Made by a program: the position numbers and the translations under genes
Shown here: positions 20,499 to 30,400 of the stretch, piece after piece
Layout of the letters: each line of letters begins with the position of its first letter
How positions within the stretch are numbered: the first letter of the stretch is position 1
Notes under the pieces: generated by a model
Seen by the model: the letters and a program-made list of their open reading frames with translations, nothing else
Told to the model about the DNA's origin: nothing
The model's database searches: none
Origin: Escallonia rubra
Lineage: Eukaryota > Streptophyta > Magnoliopsida > Escalloniales > Escalloniaceae
Assembly (NCBI GenBank): GCA_033065855.1
Contig: JAVXUO010002151.1
Coordinates: forward strand, 111,968-175,967
Length of the DNA: 64,000 nucleotides
Reading direction: 5' to 3'

Positions 20499-22796
20499 AT
20501 GTCTGATTTCGTGTCGAGCTCGAACACCCCCGTAGATGCTAGTGATCCGTATCTAGGACGAACCTTTCAAACATTGGAAGAAGCTGGAGAATGTTTCCGA
20601 GCGTATTCATTGAGGGTTGGATTTGGCATTAGAATAAAGACTTCAAGAACGAGCAACATAACGAGAAAGATATGCTCTCGTATGTACGAGTGCCATAGGG
20701 GCAGAAACCCAGTGCAAAATGAGACACGCGTAGGCAACGAGGACAGTGATGATGAAATAGGCTATTCGCGCAGAAGACGGGACTTCTTTGCGCGAACGAA
20801 TTGCCAGGTCAAGATGTTCGTAAGCTATAAACCCAAGCAAGATCATTGGCTTATTAGCAGCCTGGAACTGGCACACAATCACCCGTTAGTAACCCCTTCT
20901 AAGGTGAGTCAGATGCATCAACACAAGAAGATGGGAAAGGTCGCGAGGAGCCTCATTCACACAATGAGCGATGCGCGTCTAGGACCTACCGACATGATTA
21001 ATGTTCTTGCTGAACAGGCCGGGGGAATTCAGAATTTAAACTTTAACACGACAGACGTTCGCAACGCGGTCCGAACCCATAGACGAGCCGCGTATGACCT
21101 CAATGATGCTCAAGCCACAATGAGCCTATTGAAGCGGATGCAGATGGAGGACCCGCAGTTTACTTTCGATTATAAACTTGACGACGAGCATCGAGTTAGC
21201 ACAATTTTTTGGGTCGACGGTCGTTCCAGGCTTGCTTATAAGCATTTTGGGGATGTCGTGACTTTCGACACCACATACCGTACCAACAAGTACTCGATGC
21301 CGTTTGCCCCTTTCACGGGGGTCAATCATCATTATCACTCCATCCTGTTCGGGTTCGCTTTGTTAAGGGACGAGAGCGAGAGTTCTTTTGAATGGTTGTT
21401 TAGTGTGTGGCTGGAAGCCATGAACTTCAAAGCACCCAACGTTATCATCACCGATCAAGATTTGGCAATGAAGAAGGCTATTGCCACCGTCTTCCCAGAT
21501 ACTCGACACAACTTGTGCACTTGGCACATAAGCAACAAATACCCCGAACGTTTGCATCACGTGTACGCAAAGTTTCCAGAATTTAAACAGGATTTTGACA
21601 CGTGCGTTAGCAAGTCGTTAACTATTGAGGAATTTGAGGAGAGGTGGGAAAAGCTTGTTCAGGATTACTCATTGCAAGACAACGGGTGGCTCCAGCACTT
21701 GTACGAGCTCAAAGAGCAATGGATTGGCGTTTACACGAGGAGGCATTTTTCTGCGGGCATGAGAACGACGGGCAGGAGTGAATCTATGAATGCCACGTTC
21801 GATAGTTACGTGGGTACAGCTACCAATTTGAAGAGTTTCGTCACATCCGCACAGAAAGCGGTTGCGTCGTTGTTCGTGAAAGAAAGGGCTGCGGACTTTG
21901 CAACCACGTACAAACAGAGGAGAAGGTTGCTTGAGACCCCGCTGGAGCTGAACGGTGCCAAAGTCTATACGAAGGAGATCTTCTTGCTATACCAAGTAGA
22001 GCTGCAGAAATCGGGACGGTACTGTATAAACAAGGTGGCGGAGAAGTCTACGCGTGAGTACAAGGTTTATTCGCTCGTGAATGACCTCGTTCCTGAGAAG
22101 CTGCGCAGAATGTATACGGTGAGCCACGACACATTGACGGACTCGGTGACATGTGTTTGCAAGAAGTTTGAGTTCCATGGCATCCTGTGTAGACACATTC
22201 TGCGCTTTTTCACCCAGAAGAATATCAGGACAATCCCCGATAAATACGTCTTGCCACGGTGGACGAAAGGTGCAAACAGGTTGCACGCTACCATTGCTTT
22301 TCCGGAGCACCCGTATACTGACTTTGAAGAATCGGAGACGTTGCGGTATAATCATCTGGTGACGAGTTTCACCCGTTTGTCCGTAAAGGCTGCTGCTTCA
22401 ATGGTCGGTTATAAACATCTCCTCGAGGTAGCTCAGCAGCAAGAGCCCATCATCGACCAGTTGGAAGCAGCCGCTGTCACCAGTGCGATTGACACCGAGC
22501 CTACGACGGGGGTATCAGAAGATGACGAGCCGGGGGAGGAAGACGACAATGATATTTGTTTGTTGGACCCAATTATATCGCAAACGAAAGGCCGCAAGAG
22601 ATCTACGCGGATGAAAAGCTCTATTGAAACGGCAACTCAACCTAAAAAGCTGCGAAGGTGTGCATTGTGCAACAAAATGACCGACCACGACAAGCGGAAC
22701 CATTACAAGGCACTGGGGATAAGTTCGGGGGGTTTGCAAGACGGGGAAGAAGGTGACGCTGAAGACGAGGACGAACAAGCTGCAGTGGACCTTTAA
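20499..22796 (+). CDS. MULE transposase of FAR1/FHY3-like type, full length (765 aa)
   Basis: It should catalyse cut-and-paste transposition of MULE-1. Domains in order: an N-terminal FAR1-type WRKY-GCM1-like DNA-binding region (residues ~18-130; GECFRAYSLRVGFGIRIKTS ... TNCQVKMFV ... HNHPL); the MULE DDE domain with Asp in VTFDTTYRTNKYS (~257), Asp in IITDQDLAMKKAI (~318) and Glu in GRSESMNATFDSY (~427); a SWIM zinc finger CVCKKFEFHGILCRH (~550-566); and a C-terminal CALCNKMTDHDKRNH zinc-binding motif with an acidic tail. All three catalytic acids are present and the frame is open in one exon after the leader intron. The product closely resembles the decayed transposase at 41121-43403. Host FAR1 genes derive from such transposases, but TIR context and cargo argue for the element gene. 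Confidence 0.92.
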   Translation: MSDFVSSSNTPVDASDPYLGRTFQTLEEAGECFRAYSLRVGFGIRIKTSRTSNITRKICSRMYECHRGRNPVQNETRVGNEDSDDEIGYSRRRRDFFARTNCQVKMFVSYKPKQDHWLISSLELAHNHPLVTPSKVSQMHQHKKMGKVARSLIHTMSDARLGPTDMINVLAEQAGGIQNLNFNTTDVRNAVRTHRRAAYDLNDAQATMSLLKRMQMEDPQFTFDYKLDDEHRVSTIFWVDGRSRLAYKHFGDVVTFDTTYRTNKYSMPFAPFTGVNHHYHSILFGFALLRDESESSFEWLFSVWLEAMNFKAPNVIITDQDLAMKKAIATVFPDTRHNLCTWHISNKYPERLHHVYAKFPEFKQDFDTCVSKSLTIEEFEERWEKLVQDYSLQDNGWLQHLYELKEQWIGVYTRRHFSAGMRTTGRSESMNATFDSYVGTATNLKSFVTSAQKAVASLFVKERAADFATTYKQRRRLLETPLELNGAKVYTKEIFLLYQVELQKSGRYCINKVAEKSTREYKVYSLVNDLVPEKLRRMYTVSHDTLTDSVTCVCKKFEFHGILCRHILRFFTQKNIRTIPDKYVLPRWTKGANRLHATIAFPEHPYTDFEESETLRYNHLVTSFTRLSVKAAASMVGYKHLLEVAQQQEPIIDQLEAAAVTSAIDTEPTTGVSEDDEPGEEDDNDICLLDPIISQTKGRKRSTRMKSSIETATQPKKLRRCALCNKMTDHDKRNHYKALGISSGGLQDGEEGDAEDEDEQAAVDL

Positions 22797-22947
22797 TTTT
22801 TTGTACAACGTTATGACATTTGTAATAATTTTCGGAGGGATAATTTTTCCTCCGAATGCTGGAACTATTAAAAAATGGAGAGAATGAGAGGCCATCGAAT
22901 TAAATGTATAGTCTCTTATTTTTGATTTTTTTTTTTTTTTAAGTCTC

Positions 22948-23295
22948 GTCCGCTATAAAATATAGCGGACATCGTTGAAGAGAAACTTTTGGTCTGCTTT
23001 CACGTCCGCTATAAAATATAGCGGACGTCATCGAAGAAAAACTTTTGGTCTGCTTTCACGTCCGCTATACCATAGAGCGGACCTCATGAGCAGTAAAACT
23101 TTTGGTCTGCATTCACGTCCGCGATACAATATAGCGGACGTGATCGAAGAAAAACTTTTGGGCTTTCACGTCCGCTATACCATATAGCGGACCTCATGAG
23201 CAGTAAAACTTTTGGTCTTCATTTACGTCCGCTATAGAATATAGCGGACGTCATCGAAGAAAGACTTTTGGTGTCCGCCATATAAAATGGCGGAT
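22948..23295. repeat. Palindrome array of ~56 bp, seven copies, upstream of the B3 gene
   Basis: Palindromes of type GTCCGCTATAAAATATAGCGG start at 22948, 23004, 23060, 23117, 23170, 23227 and 23273. Spacers carry a (G/A)AAAACTTTTGGTCTGC core. From the third copy they alternate between GTCATCGAAGAA and CTCATGAGCAGT versions. The array lies between the 3' end of the transposase and the start of the B3 gene, so it may act as regulatory or protein-binding sequence. Confidence 0.85.
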
Positions 23296-23471
23296 AACTC
23301 TATCCTACTATATATATTAATCATATCGCTAATTCAGCTGTTATCAGTCCTATCTGAGGGCACCTCTCTCTGTCTCGAACATCTGGCTGCCGCTACTCCG
23401 TCTCCGGCACCCACATCTCCGGTGGCCCAGAACTCCGGCGTTAATCCGTCCTCCCCTCAACGCCGACCTCG

Positions 23472-23940
23472 ATGGCTTCTGGATCGGAGACCACCAACGA
23501 TTTTATTGGCAACTTGCACCTGGCAGGCAAACACTTTTTCAAAGTCATGATGCCGGGGTTTGAGAATGAACTTGTAGGCCATCCCTATTTCTCTGTATTT
23601 TCGTGTGTTAAAGGTTTGATGTTTTGGTTAAAAACTAACGTATTTTTTGTGTTGTGTTTGTTAGGACATACCGGAAGCCTTGACCAATCAATTTACAACA
23701 ATTCATGACAGTGCAAGATTATATAGCCGCAAGGGGGCATGGCAGGTTGAAATCAAGCTGAAGCCCGGCCGACCCCAAAAAAAGCAATTCGCAGAGGGTT
23801 GGAACGTCTTCGTGCGCCAGCATGGCCTCGAACTCGGGGACTTTGTAGTGTTTGAACACCTTGGGTGGTGGGATTTTCAAGTTGTAATCTTTGATCGGAG
23901 CACTTGTGAAAAAATTTCTTTCCCCCAATGTGAACCCTAA
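23472..23940 (+). CDS. B3-domain DNA-binding protein, two exons, about 125 aa
   Basis: Exon 1 is 23472-23573 and exon 2 is 23665-23940, joined by a GT...AG intron. Together they give 126 codons including the stop. The product reads KHFFKVMMPGFENEL, DIPEALTNQFTT, WQVEIKL, FAEGWNVFVRQHGLELGDF and VVFEHLGWWDFQVVIFD. This is the plant B3 fold signature (F.K...PG.....L.IP..F ... W.V.... F..GW..F.....L..GD...F). The protein is essentially one B3 domain, like short REM-type proteins, with no other domain. B3 proteins bind short DNA sites in the nucleus. Its place inside MULE-1, next to palindrome arrays, suggests it binds element DNA; that is inference. It could instead be a captured host gene. Confidence 0.8.
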
Positions 23941-24008
23941 TTTATTATTAATAAAATTATTTATGTTGTTGTTGAATCACCTCGAAATTTTTCCTCGCTT
24001 AATTGTGC

Positions 24009-24130
24009 TCAATTGTGTCGTTTGAGATTCCCTCGATATATTAAGATCGTTGATTGTGAATCGTACGTTAATTGTGTCGTTTGAGATTCCGTCGGTATAT
24101 TGAGATCGTTGATTGTTAATCATACGTTCT
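24009..24130. repeat. Two tandem ~66-bp copies
   Basis: TTGTGTCGTTTGAGATTCC(C/G)TCG(A/G)TATATT.AGATCGTTGATTGT appears twice in a row in the spacer after the B3 gene. No gene is here. Confidence 0.7.
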
Positions 24131-24280
24131 TTATTGTTTATCGATATTGAGGTTGTTGATTCTGACGCAGAAACAAGTCTTCGGGGCGCCAATTTATTAA
24201 AACAGCATTATGCTACAATGCGACTAAAACAAGCCAATTTATTAAAATTGCAGAACGCTACAACTTCTAGCTCTACTACA

Positions 24281-24693
24281 TAGTGGACATAAGGGCCTCC
24301 GCTTAGGCCGGGGTTCGGGAAGGTCGGAACTAAGTGTTTGGTTCGTGCCAACCATTTTCTGGTCCAAGTTGCAGACAACGATCTGCTGCACCACTATGAC
24401 GTAAGCTTCGTACTGTATTGTGCGGGCCCGCTGCGGAGCTGTCCGCTATACTATATAGCGGACATCTCGTACGGACAATCAAATCAACGAGACTTTGCCT
24501 CTGCGGGGATGTCCGCTATACTATATAGCGGACAGCTCCGCAGCGGGCCCGCACAATACAGTACGAAGCTTACGTCATAGTGGTGCAGCAGATGGTTGTC
24601 TGCAACTTGGACCAGAAAATGGTTGGCACGGACCAGACACTTAGTTCCGACCTTCCCGAACACCGGGCTAAGCGGAGGCCCTTATGTCCGCTA
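24281..24693. repeat. Large imperfect hairpin: 183-bp inverted arms, ~47-bp loop
   Basis: 24281-24463 and 24511-24693 are reverse complements with roughly half a dozen mismatches. Each arm ends at the loop with a perfect GTCCGCTATAC-type palindrome, and the outer tips again show CGGACATAAGG. It sits between the convergent 3' ends of the B3 gene and small gene A, so read-through from either side would give long double-stranded RNA. Confidence 0.9.
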
Positions 24694-24706
24694 TAGAACT
24701 CGATCT

Positions 24707-25138
24707 TCAGGCATCTTCATCTGAAACTGGAGCATCGGAAACATTTCCTTCTTCGAAGCTCATGTTCCAGTATACTTGTGCTTCATTGTTGTTGCCATCT
24801 TCATGTGCATCACGTGCCATACGACGTAAGTTATGCCTACTTTGACGAACTCGCATTCTATTATTTTCCTCGCGTATTCGATGAAGTGCCCTTTCAAGCT
24901 CCATGTGCGTAATTCGAGGCATGTTGATTGCCTTTTGTCGAGGTATGGGTATATTCATGCTCCGTGAATCAGCTACTAGGACCTCGTGTTCATTCATCCG
25001 ATAAGACCATTCTGCACGTAATGTATTCACATAGCTTGATGAGTAACGCAAACTTGGACGCAAAGAATAGTAAAATTCATCTTCGCCCGCCCAGTAACGA
25101 CCCATTGCTTCAAAAATATCTCGTGGAGTATATGACAT
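24707..25138 (-). CDS. Small gene A: unrecognised basic protein, 143 aa, paralogue of gene B
   Basis: Single exon starting MSYTPRDIFEAMG. The central part aligns with gene B at 25528-25962: LRAEWSYRMNEHEVL against LRREWAYRVKESEAL, then IPRQKAINMPRI against VPQRRSLTMSRR, then HRIREENNRMRVRQSRHNL against RQIRMENNRMLLRRKRFYM. An acidic C-terminus SDAPVSDEDA corresponds to DEYMSNEE. The basic helix around ENNRM..R looks amphipathic and could bind nucleic acid or dimerise. I do not recognise the family. A TATA-like TATATATAAG lies about 65 bp upstream of the ATG. Confidence 0.65.
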   Translation of the reverse strand: MSYTPRDIFEAMGRYWAGEDEFYYSLRPSLRYSSSYVNTLRAEWSYRMNEHEVLVADSRSMNIPIPRQKAINMPRITHMELERALHRIREENNRMRVRQSRHNLRRMARDAHEDGNNNEAQVYWNMSFEEGNVSDAPVSDEDA

Positions 25139-25527
25139 TTCCAGAGTTGTTATGAAATTGGGAGTATATCACTCTATGCCCATTGCAATGAGCAATGCAT
25201 GTACTTATATATACTTTGAAACGGGACCACTTTATGAAAGAGCTACAGTTTCAACTTTATGAGATGTGACCCAACGTTGGCAATAGACTAGAGACATGTC
25301 TTGTCACCAAAGAGAATTGTCTTGTCAGCAAAGACTTGTCAACTTTATGACACGGGCATGCTGTTGTCTCCAACTATTGTCATCTAACTACGGTCCAGCG
25401 ACTTGTCTTGTCACAAGAGATAGACAGACTATTGTGTAGCTATCACACCAATATATTGTGTATGGGTATGTGGGCTTATTTATATATGTTAGCCATGCTC
25501 ATCGCTTTAGAACCAAAACAAAGTTAA
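25139..25527. promoter_or_regulatory. Divergent promoter between small genes A and B, rich in TTGTC
   Basis: 389 bp between two head-to-head start codons. TATA-like boxes face outward: TATATATAAG on minus at 25203-25212, and TTATTTATATATG on plus at 25477-25489 (about 40 bp before the ATG). Between them TTGTC occurs about eight times, twice as CTTGTCTTGTCAC-like doublets (around 25292 and 25402). These may be binding sites for a shared regulator. Confidence 0.5.
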
Positions 25528-25962
25528 ATGGCAGGAGTTCCTGGGAGTTCTAGTCTGCGGGGACGTGAGACTGTGTGGTTGTTGTGTGAAAGGAACGACG
25601 ACTACAAAGAAGTGAAGTACACGGATCCCAGAGAGTATTATTGCGGTTTACGGAGAGAATGGGCATATCGAGTTAAGGAATCAGAAGCGCTACACCAGGA
25701 TCTCACCACGCTGAGTGCACCTGTGCCGCAACGTCGTTCACTTACTATGTCGCGGCGTAATGTTAAGCAGTGTAAGAAAGCTGTGCGCCAAATTCGTATG
25801 GAGAATAACCGGATGTTGCTGCGTAGAAAACGATTTTATATGCTTCAACTTGCGGAAGAAATGGCCGAGGCTAGTGGGAGGCAGCTCACATCAAACGAGA
25901 GAAACAATATTTTAACCAATGATCAGTACTTATCTGATGAGTATATGTCAAATGAAGAGTGA
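25528..25962 (+). CDS. Small gene B: unrecognised basic protein, 144 aa, paralogue of gene A
   Basis: Single exon MAGVPGSSSLRGRETVW... with REYYCGLRREWAYRVKESEAL, PVPQRRSLTMSRRN, AVRQIRMENNRMLLRRKRF and a C-terminal acidic DEYMSNEE. Similarity to gene A runs over about 110 residues at roughly 30-35% identity by eye, with conserved EW.YR..E.E.L and IR.ENNRM..R blocks. Conservation of two copies as open frames in opposite orientation argues that they are real genes. Function unknown. It ends just before the 82-bp array. Confidence 0.65.
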   Translation: MAGVPGSSSLRGRETVWLLCERNDDYKEVKYTDPREYYCGLRREWAYRVKESEALHQDLTTLSAPVPQRRSLTMSRRNVKQCKKAVRQIRMENNRMLLRRKRFYMLQLAEEMAEASGRQLTSNERNNILTNDQYLSDEYMSNEE

Positions 25963-26049
25963 TATATATATATCTCTTTCTACTGCATGCTAGGATTTCA
26001 TTCCAACCGGCACTCATCCACATGTCATTCTAATTGTGGTGTATCCCGT

Positions 26050-27200
26050 CTTCTGGGGCCCTATTTACGTCCGCGAAACTATATCGCGGACAGCCAAGCA
26101 GAATGTACCCTCCCTCCCCAGCACTTCGTTTTTTTTGGGGCCCTATTTACGTCCGCGAAACTATATCGCGGACAGCCAAGCAGAATGTACCCTCCCTTCC
26201 CAGCACTTAGTTTTTTTTGGGGCCTTATTTACGTCCGCGAAACTATATCGCGGACAGCCAAGCAGAATGTACCCTCCCTCCCCAGCACTTCGTTTTTTTT
26301 GGGGCCCTATTTACGTCCGCGAAACTATATCGCGGACAGCCAAGCAGAATGTACCCTCCCTTCCCAGCACTTAGTTTTTTTTGGGGCCTTATTTACGTCC
26401 GCGAAACTATATCGCGGACAGCCAAGCAGAATGTACCCTCCCTCCCCAGCACTTAGTTTTTTTTGGGGCCCTATTTACGTCCGCGAAACTATATCGCGGA
26501 CAGCCAAGCAGAATGTACCCTCCCTTCCCAGCACTTAGTTTTTTTTGGGGCCTTATTTACGTCCGCGAAACTATATCGCGGACAGCCAAGCAGAATGTAC
26601 CCTCCCTCCCCAGCACTTAGTTTTTTTTGGGGCCCTATTTACGTCCGCGAAACTATATCGCGGACAGCCAAGCAGAATGTACCCTCCCTTCCCAGCACTT
26701 ATTTTTTTTTGGGCCCTTATTTCGGCCCGCGAAACTATATCGCGGACGGCCAAGCAGAATGTACCCTCCCTCCCCCGCCCTTAGTTTCCTTTGGGGCCCT
26801 ATTTACGTCCGAGAAACTATATCGCGGACAGCCAAGCAGAATGTACCCTCCCTTCCCAGCACTTAGTTTTTTTTGGGGCCTTATTTACGTCCGCGAAACT
26901 ATATCGCGGACAGCCAAGCAGAATGTACCCTCCCTCCCCAGCACTTAGTTTTTTTTGTTCCCTATTTACGTCCGCGAAACTATATCGCGGACAGCCAAGC
27001 AGAATGTACCCTCCCTTCCCAGCACTTAGTTTTTTTTGGGGCCTTATTTACGTCCGCGAAACTATATCGCGGACAGCCAAGCAGAATGTACCCTCCCTCC
27101 CCAGCACTTAGTTTTTTTGGGGCCCTATTTACGTCCGCGAAACTATATCGCGGACAGCCAAGCAGAATGTACTTTCCACAGCACTTAGTTTTTTTTCGGC
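26050..27200. repeat. 82-bp tandem array, 14 copies, each with a palindrome; 164-bp higher-order pattern
   Basis: GTCCGCGAAACTATATCGCGG-type palindromes begin at 26069, 26151, 26233, 26315, 26397, 26479, 26561, 26643, 26725, 26807, 26889, 26970, 27052 and 27133. Spacers read CAGCCAAGCAGAATGTACCC then TCCC(T/C)(T/C)CCCAGCACTTAG and TTTTTTTTGGGGCC(C/T)TATTTAC. Units alternate between a CTCC...GGGGCCCTAT form and a TTCC...GGGGCCTTAT form, so the true repeat is a 164-bp dimer. It is not coding, although frames run through it. Confidence 0.95.
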
Positions 27201-27422
27201 CATATCTAGTCTCCCCTGCTGAAAGCAAATCACACAGAACAAATAAAACACTCAGCTGAACAACACAACCATATCACTGAATCAAATCAATCGCATTCAA
27301 CAACGATCACATCTCAAGTCAACACAGATGAAATCGTCAATCGCATTCAAACGATAAGAGTCAAGAAGTTTAAGGACAAATAGCCAAGTCAATATAGCGG
27401 ACGTTATTATACGCAAACATTG

Positions 27423-30400
27423 TCAATTACACGGATTTACAATATATCTAATATGTCTAGGCCGGCCATTGATAATTTGCCAAGCCATCCTATACCTAAA
27501 GCAGTCTATGCAGTCTTGTGTCCAGACGGTCTTCTTGAGGCTCTCCGACCGACAGATGTAATCCATGTACATGCAGAGGTAGACGCCGCAGTCCGAGGTA
27601 TTAAGTTGCTTGGGCCTAGTCCTCTTCAATCGGAAAACAACCTCCCTATCGCCCACTGCCCTCCCTCGGTTCTCTCGAGAACGCTCTCTATTGACCATGG
27701 CAGCAAATAGATTCTGCGAGTAAGAGGATAAGCATTAAACATTAAACATAGCAAACATAATACGATTAATCAGTTCTACATTATGCAAGTTACAATAAGA
27801 AGTAAACAGGCTCTTACCATTGGATTCAACATCCCTAAGCCTACGTACATGTCAATCACACCAATCGCGTCCGTATCATCGTAGAGACTGTCAAGGACTG
27901 ATACGGTATTCGTTACCGGTTCATAGCAAATCAAGAACCAGTGGGCATTAATTATAGCAGGGAGTAGAAACACATCCGCCACACTTGCGCGCTCTGGACT
28001 CGGCCGACCAATATATGCGAGTAGGTTAGCGGACGGTCTCCACTTCATCTCGGCCTTCGCCTTTCTCGCCTGCTTCCTCGCCTTGTCCCACTCGTTAAAG
28101 TCTTGTACTAGCATATTGTGAAAGTAAGCGTCGAGAATAAAAATGCGCGGACCGTAGTTAGGCTGCTCCCGACTCCTTTGCCGCAGAATTTGCACGTAGT
28201 GCGAGATGACGAAGTTGTCTAACCACATCCCCGGCGCCAGCGTGGACAGTTCTTTCCACGAGACACTGTAATCCAAGCCCTGCGGGTTTTTCACGGCATA
28301 CGACTCTTCGTCTGGGGGGGCCCGCTAAAATAACGGTGATGGATTAGGTGGTGTTTATGCGGCTTCAGGGGCCTGGCTGGATGCCCTTTCGGATATTGCC
28401 CTCGGGGGTCGACCGGTTGCTCTTGCCCTCCGCCGGGGGGCAAGAGCAACGGAAGAAATTGGCCTCCAACCAACGGATCGGCCGGCTGATAGTCGCCTTC
28501 GGCGGCCCCGGCCGGCTGATAATCGCCTTCGGGGGCGCCTGCCGGCTGATATTGCTCGCCGGCCATTTCTTCCTCCCGCTGATATTGCCCTTCGGTGCCG
28601 CCAATCGGTCCCGCCCACGGGACAATGGGCAGTGCCTCGTTAAAACCGTATTGCCACTCTTGCGTGACTTGACTCTGAGAGAGGGGTTGGGGTTCCGGGA
28701 ACGAATCGAAGGTCGGGCCGCTGTAATCGGCCCACGACGCTTGAGCATGTCCCATCCCCGGTACAGAGGGACCACCAACTCCCTGGCTCACCCCTGAAGC
28801 TTGCCCGGAGGGATCAACGTTATACGGGCTGGCGCCCGTATAACCCATTCCCGGGCTGTCGACCGAAGACTGTCCCGATGCTTGCCGCACAAAATTCCCG
28901 CAGCCTATAGCCAGTGCAGCCGCCTGTTGGCGAAGATCCTCGCCCATTGCGCTCATCAGATCCTTCCGCTCACTCAACTTCTGGAAGAATGCAAGCGAGG
29001 CATTAACCTACATCCAAAGAGATAACAAATAAGTAACTTTAATCAGTTCTGATATATTGAAGACAAGTTCGGCAACTTACGAGATTGTATGCCATCTGCT
29101 CGTCGATCTGACCCCTAGGCGCATACCTCGCCCCGCGTTCAAAGTTGACTGGGGCTACTCTCCTCCGCGTGATGCGGGAGTACCACTCATCATACTCCGC
29201 GATGCTGATAACGGGGTCCGGCTCCGAGACGATGGCCGCCAGTGTGTCCTGCCAAGAAGTCCAGAGCTCTAGTTCGGCCGCGCACAATTCTTGCGCATTG
29301 GCCTTGCCAAACCGCCCGACATCCGGTGGGTCCCTGTTAACCCTCATATCTGGGGCACCGGCGGGCAAACCCTGCTCCAACTCAAAATGGCGCATTGCTC
29401 GGTCTGGCAGCTGCCACTCTGCGACCTCGAAGTGGATGAGGGGTGTGCGCTGCAACCCGGATAGCGTGAAGACGAACGACTCTTCAACCCGTCGCGCCAA
29501 ACCTATGTACGGTGCCCAACGCAATTGGCCCGGAGATAGGCGGTCGAACTCCCCTCGATAGAACGTGATGTTGTGATGGGGATCGGCTCTCCTGCGGTAG
29601 TGGCTATTATTCCGGCTGTACTCCCAAGCACGCAACCGAGGCCACACTCTATCGGTTCCATCCCTACGCGTCGGTGAACCGGGAGCAAGGTGTTCATAAG
29701 ACCACACCTGAAAAAATGGACAAATTATATTTATATCGTCGATTCAACAAAAGCGAAAACAAAAAAAAACAATAACGAAGACAGGATTTATATGATATAC
29801 CTGCAATAGCGAGAGACATGCACATATGGCTTTGGAGTCGGGCCTCGTTGCCTTGTGCAATGCTCGGTACAGATACGAAAGAACCGCTGCACCCCATGCA
29901 TAATCTCCAACCTCAGCCAGGTTACTCAACAACGGTAAATATTTCACGCTGGCCGTGTTCTTCGACGTCGTTGGGAATAAAATTGCCCCCATCACCCACC
30001 AGAGGAAGGCTTTTGTGTAAAGCACAAGCTCATGGCCCGTATAGTTTTCCGGCAATACCCCGTACGTATCTACCAACCATTTCAACTTTATACCACCACT
30101 GCTAAATTTATCCTGGGGTATCGAATGGAGGAAGTCCCTAGCGGTTCTCGTCTTCGTTGCTTCTGACGGAGGAGCAATTACCGGCAGCCCCGTCACCGGC
30201 AACCCTAAGATGAACCCTACATCTTCTAGCGTAATTGCCAGCTCTCCGAGCGGGAAGTGAAACGTATTCGTTTCACTTCTCCACCTCTCAACAAGGGCAC
30301 CTATCAAGGCCCGGTCAAGCTGTTGAAATATCTGCCCATGCGTGAAAATCCCAAACCCAATTCCACGCAGTATCCTCTTCTGGGCGGTGTTCAGTTTCCA

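Noticed and set aside
26050-27200. CRISPR-like array
   Set aside because: The regular repeat with spacers is a higher-order tandem satellite: the spacers are themselves repeated, and the context is a plant transposon.
25987-27259. Series of 80-180-residue frames with RPRNYIADSQAECTLPSQH repeats
   Set aside because: Product of the 82-bp tandem array read in all three frames; each repeat holds a palindrome, and similar frames exist on the other strand.
28348-28797. 149- and 137-residue frames opposite or out of frame with PMD-Ulp1 exon 4
   Set aside because: Shadows of the GC-rich Gln/Gly/Pro linker of the real gene.
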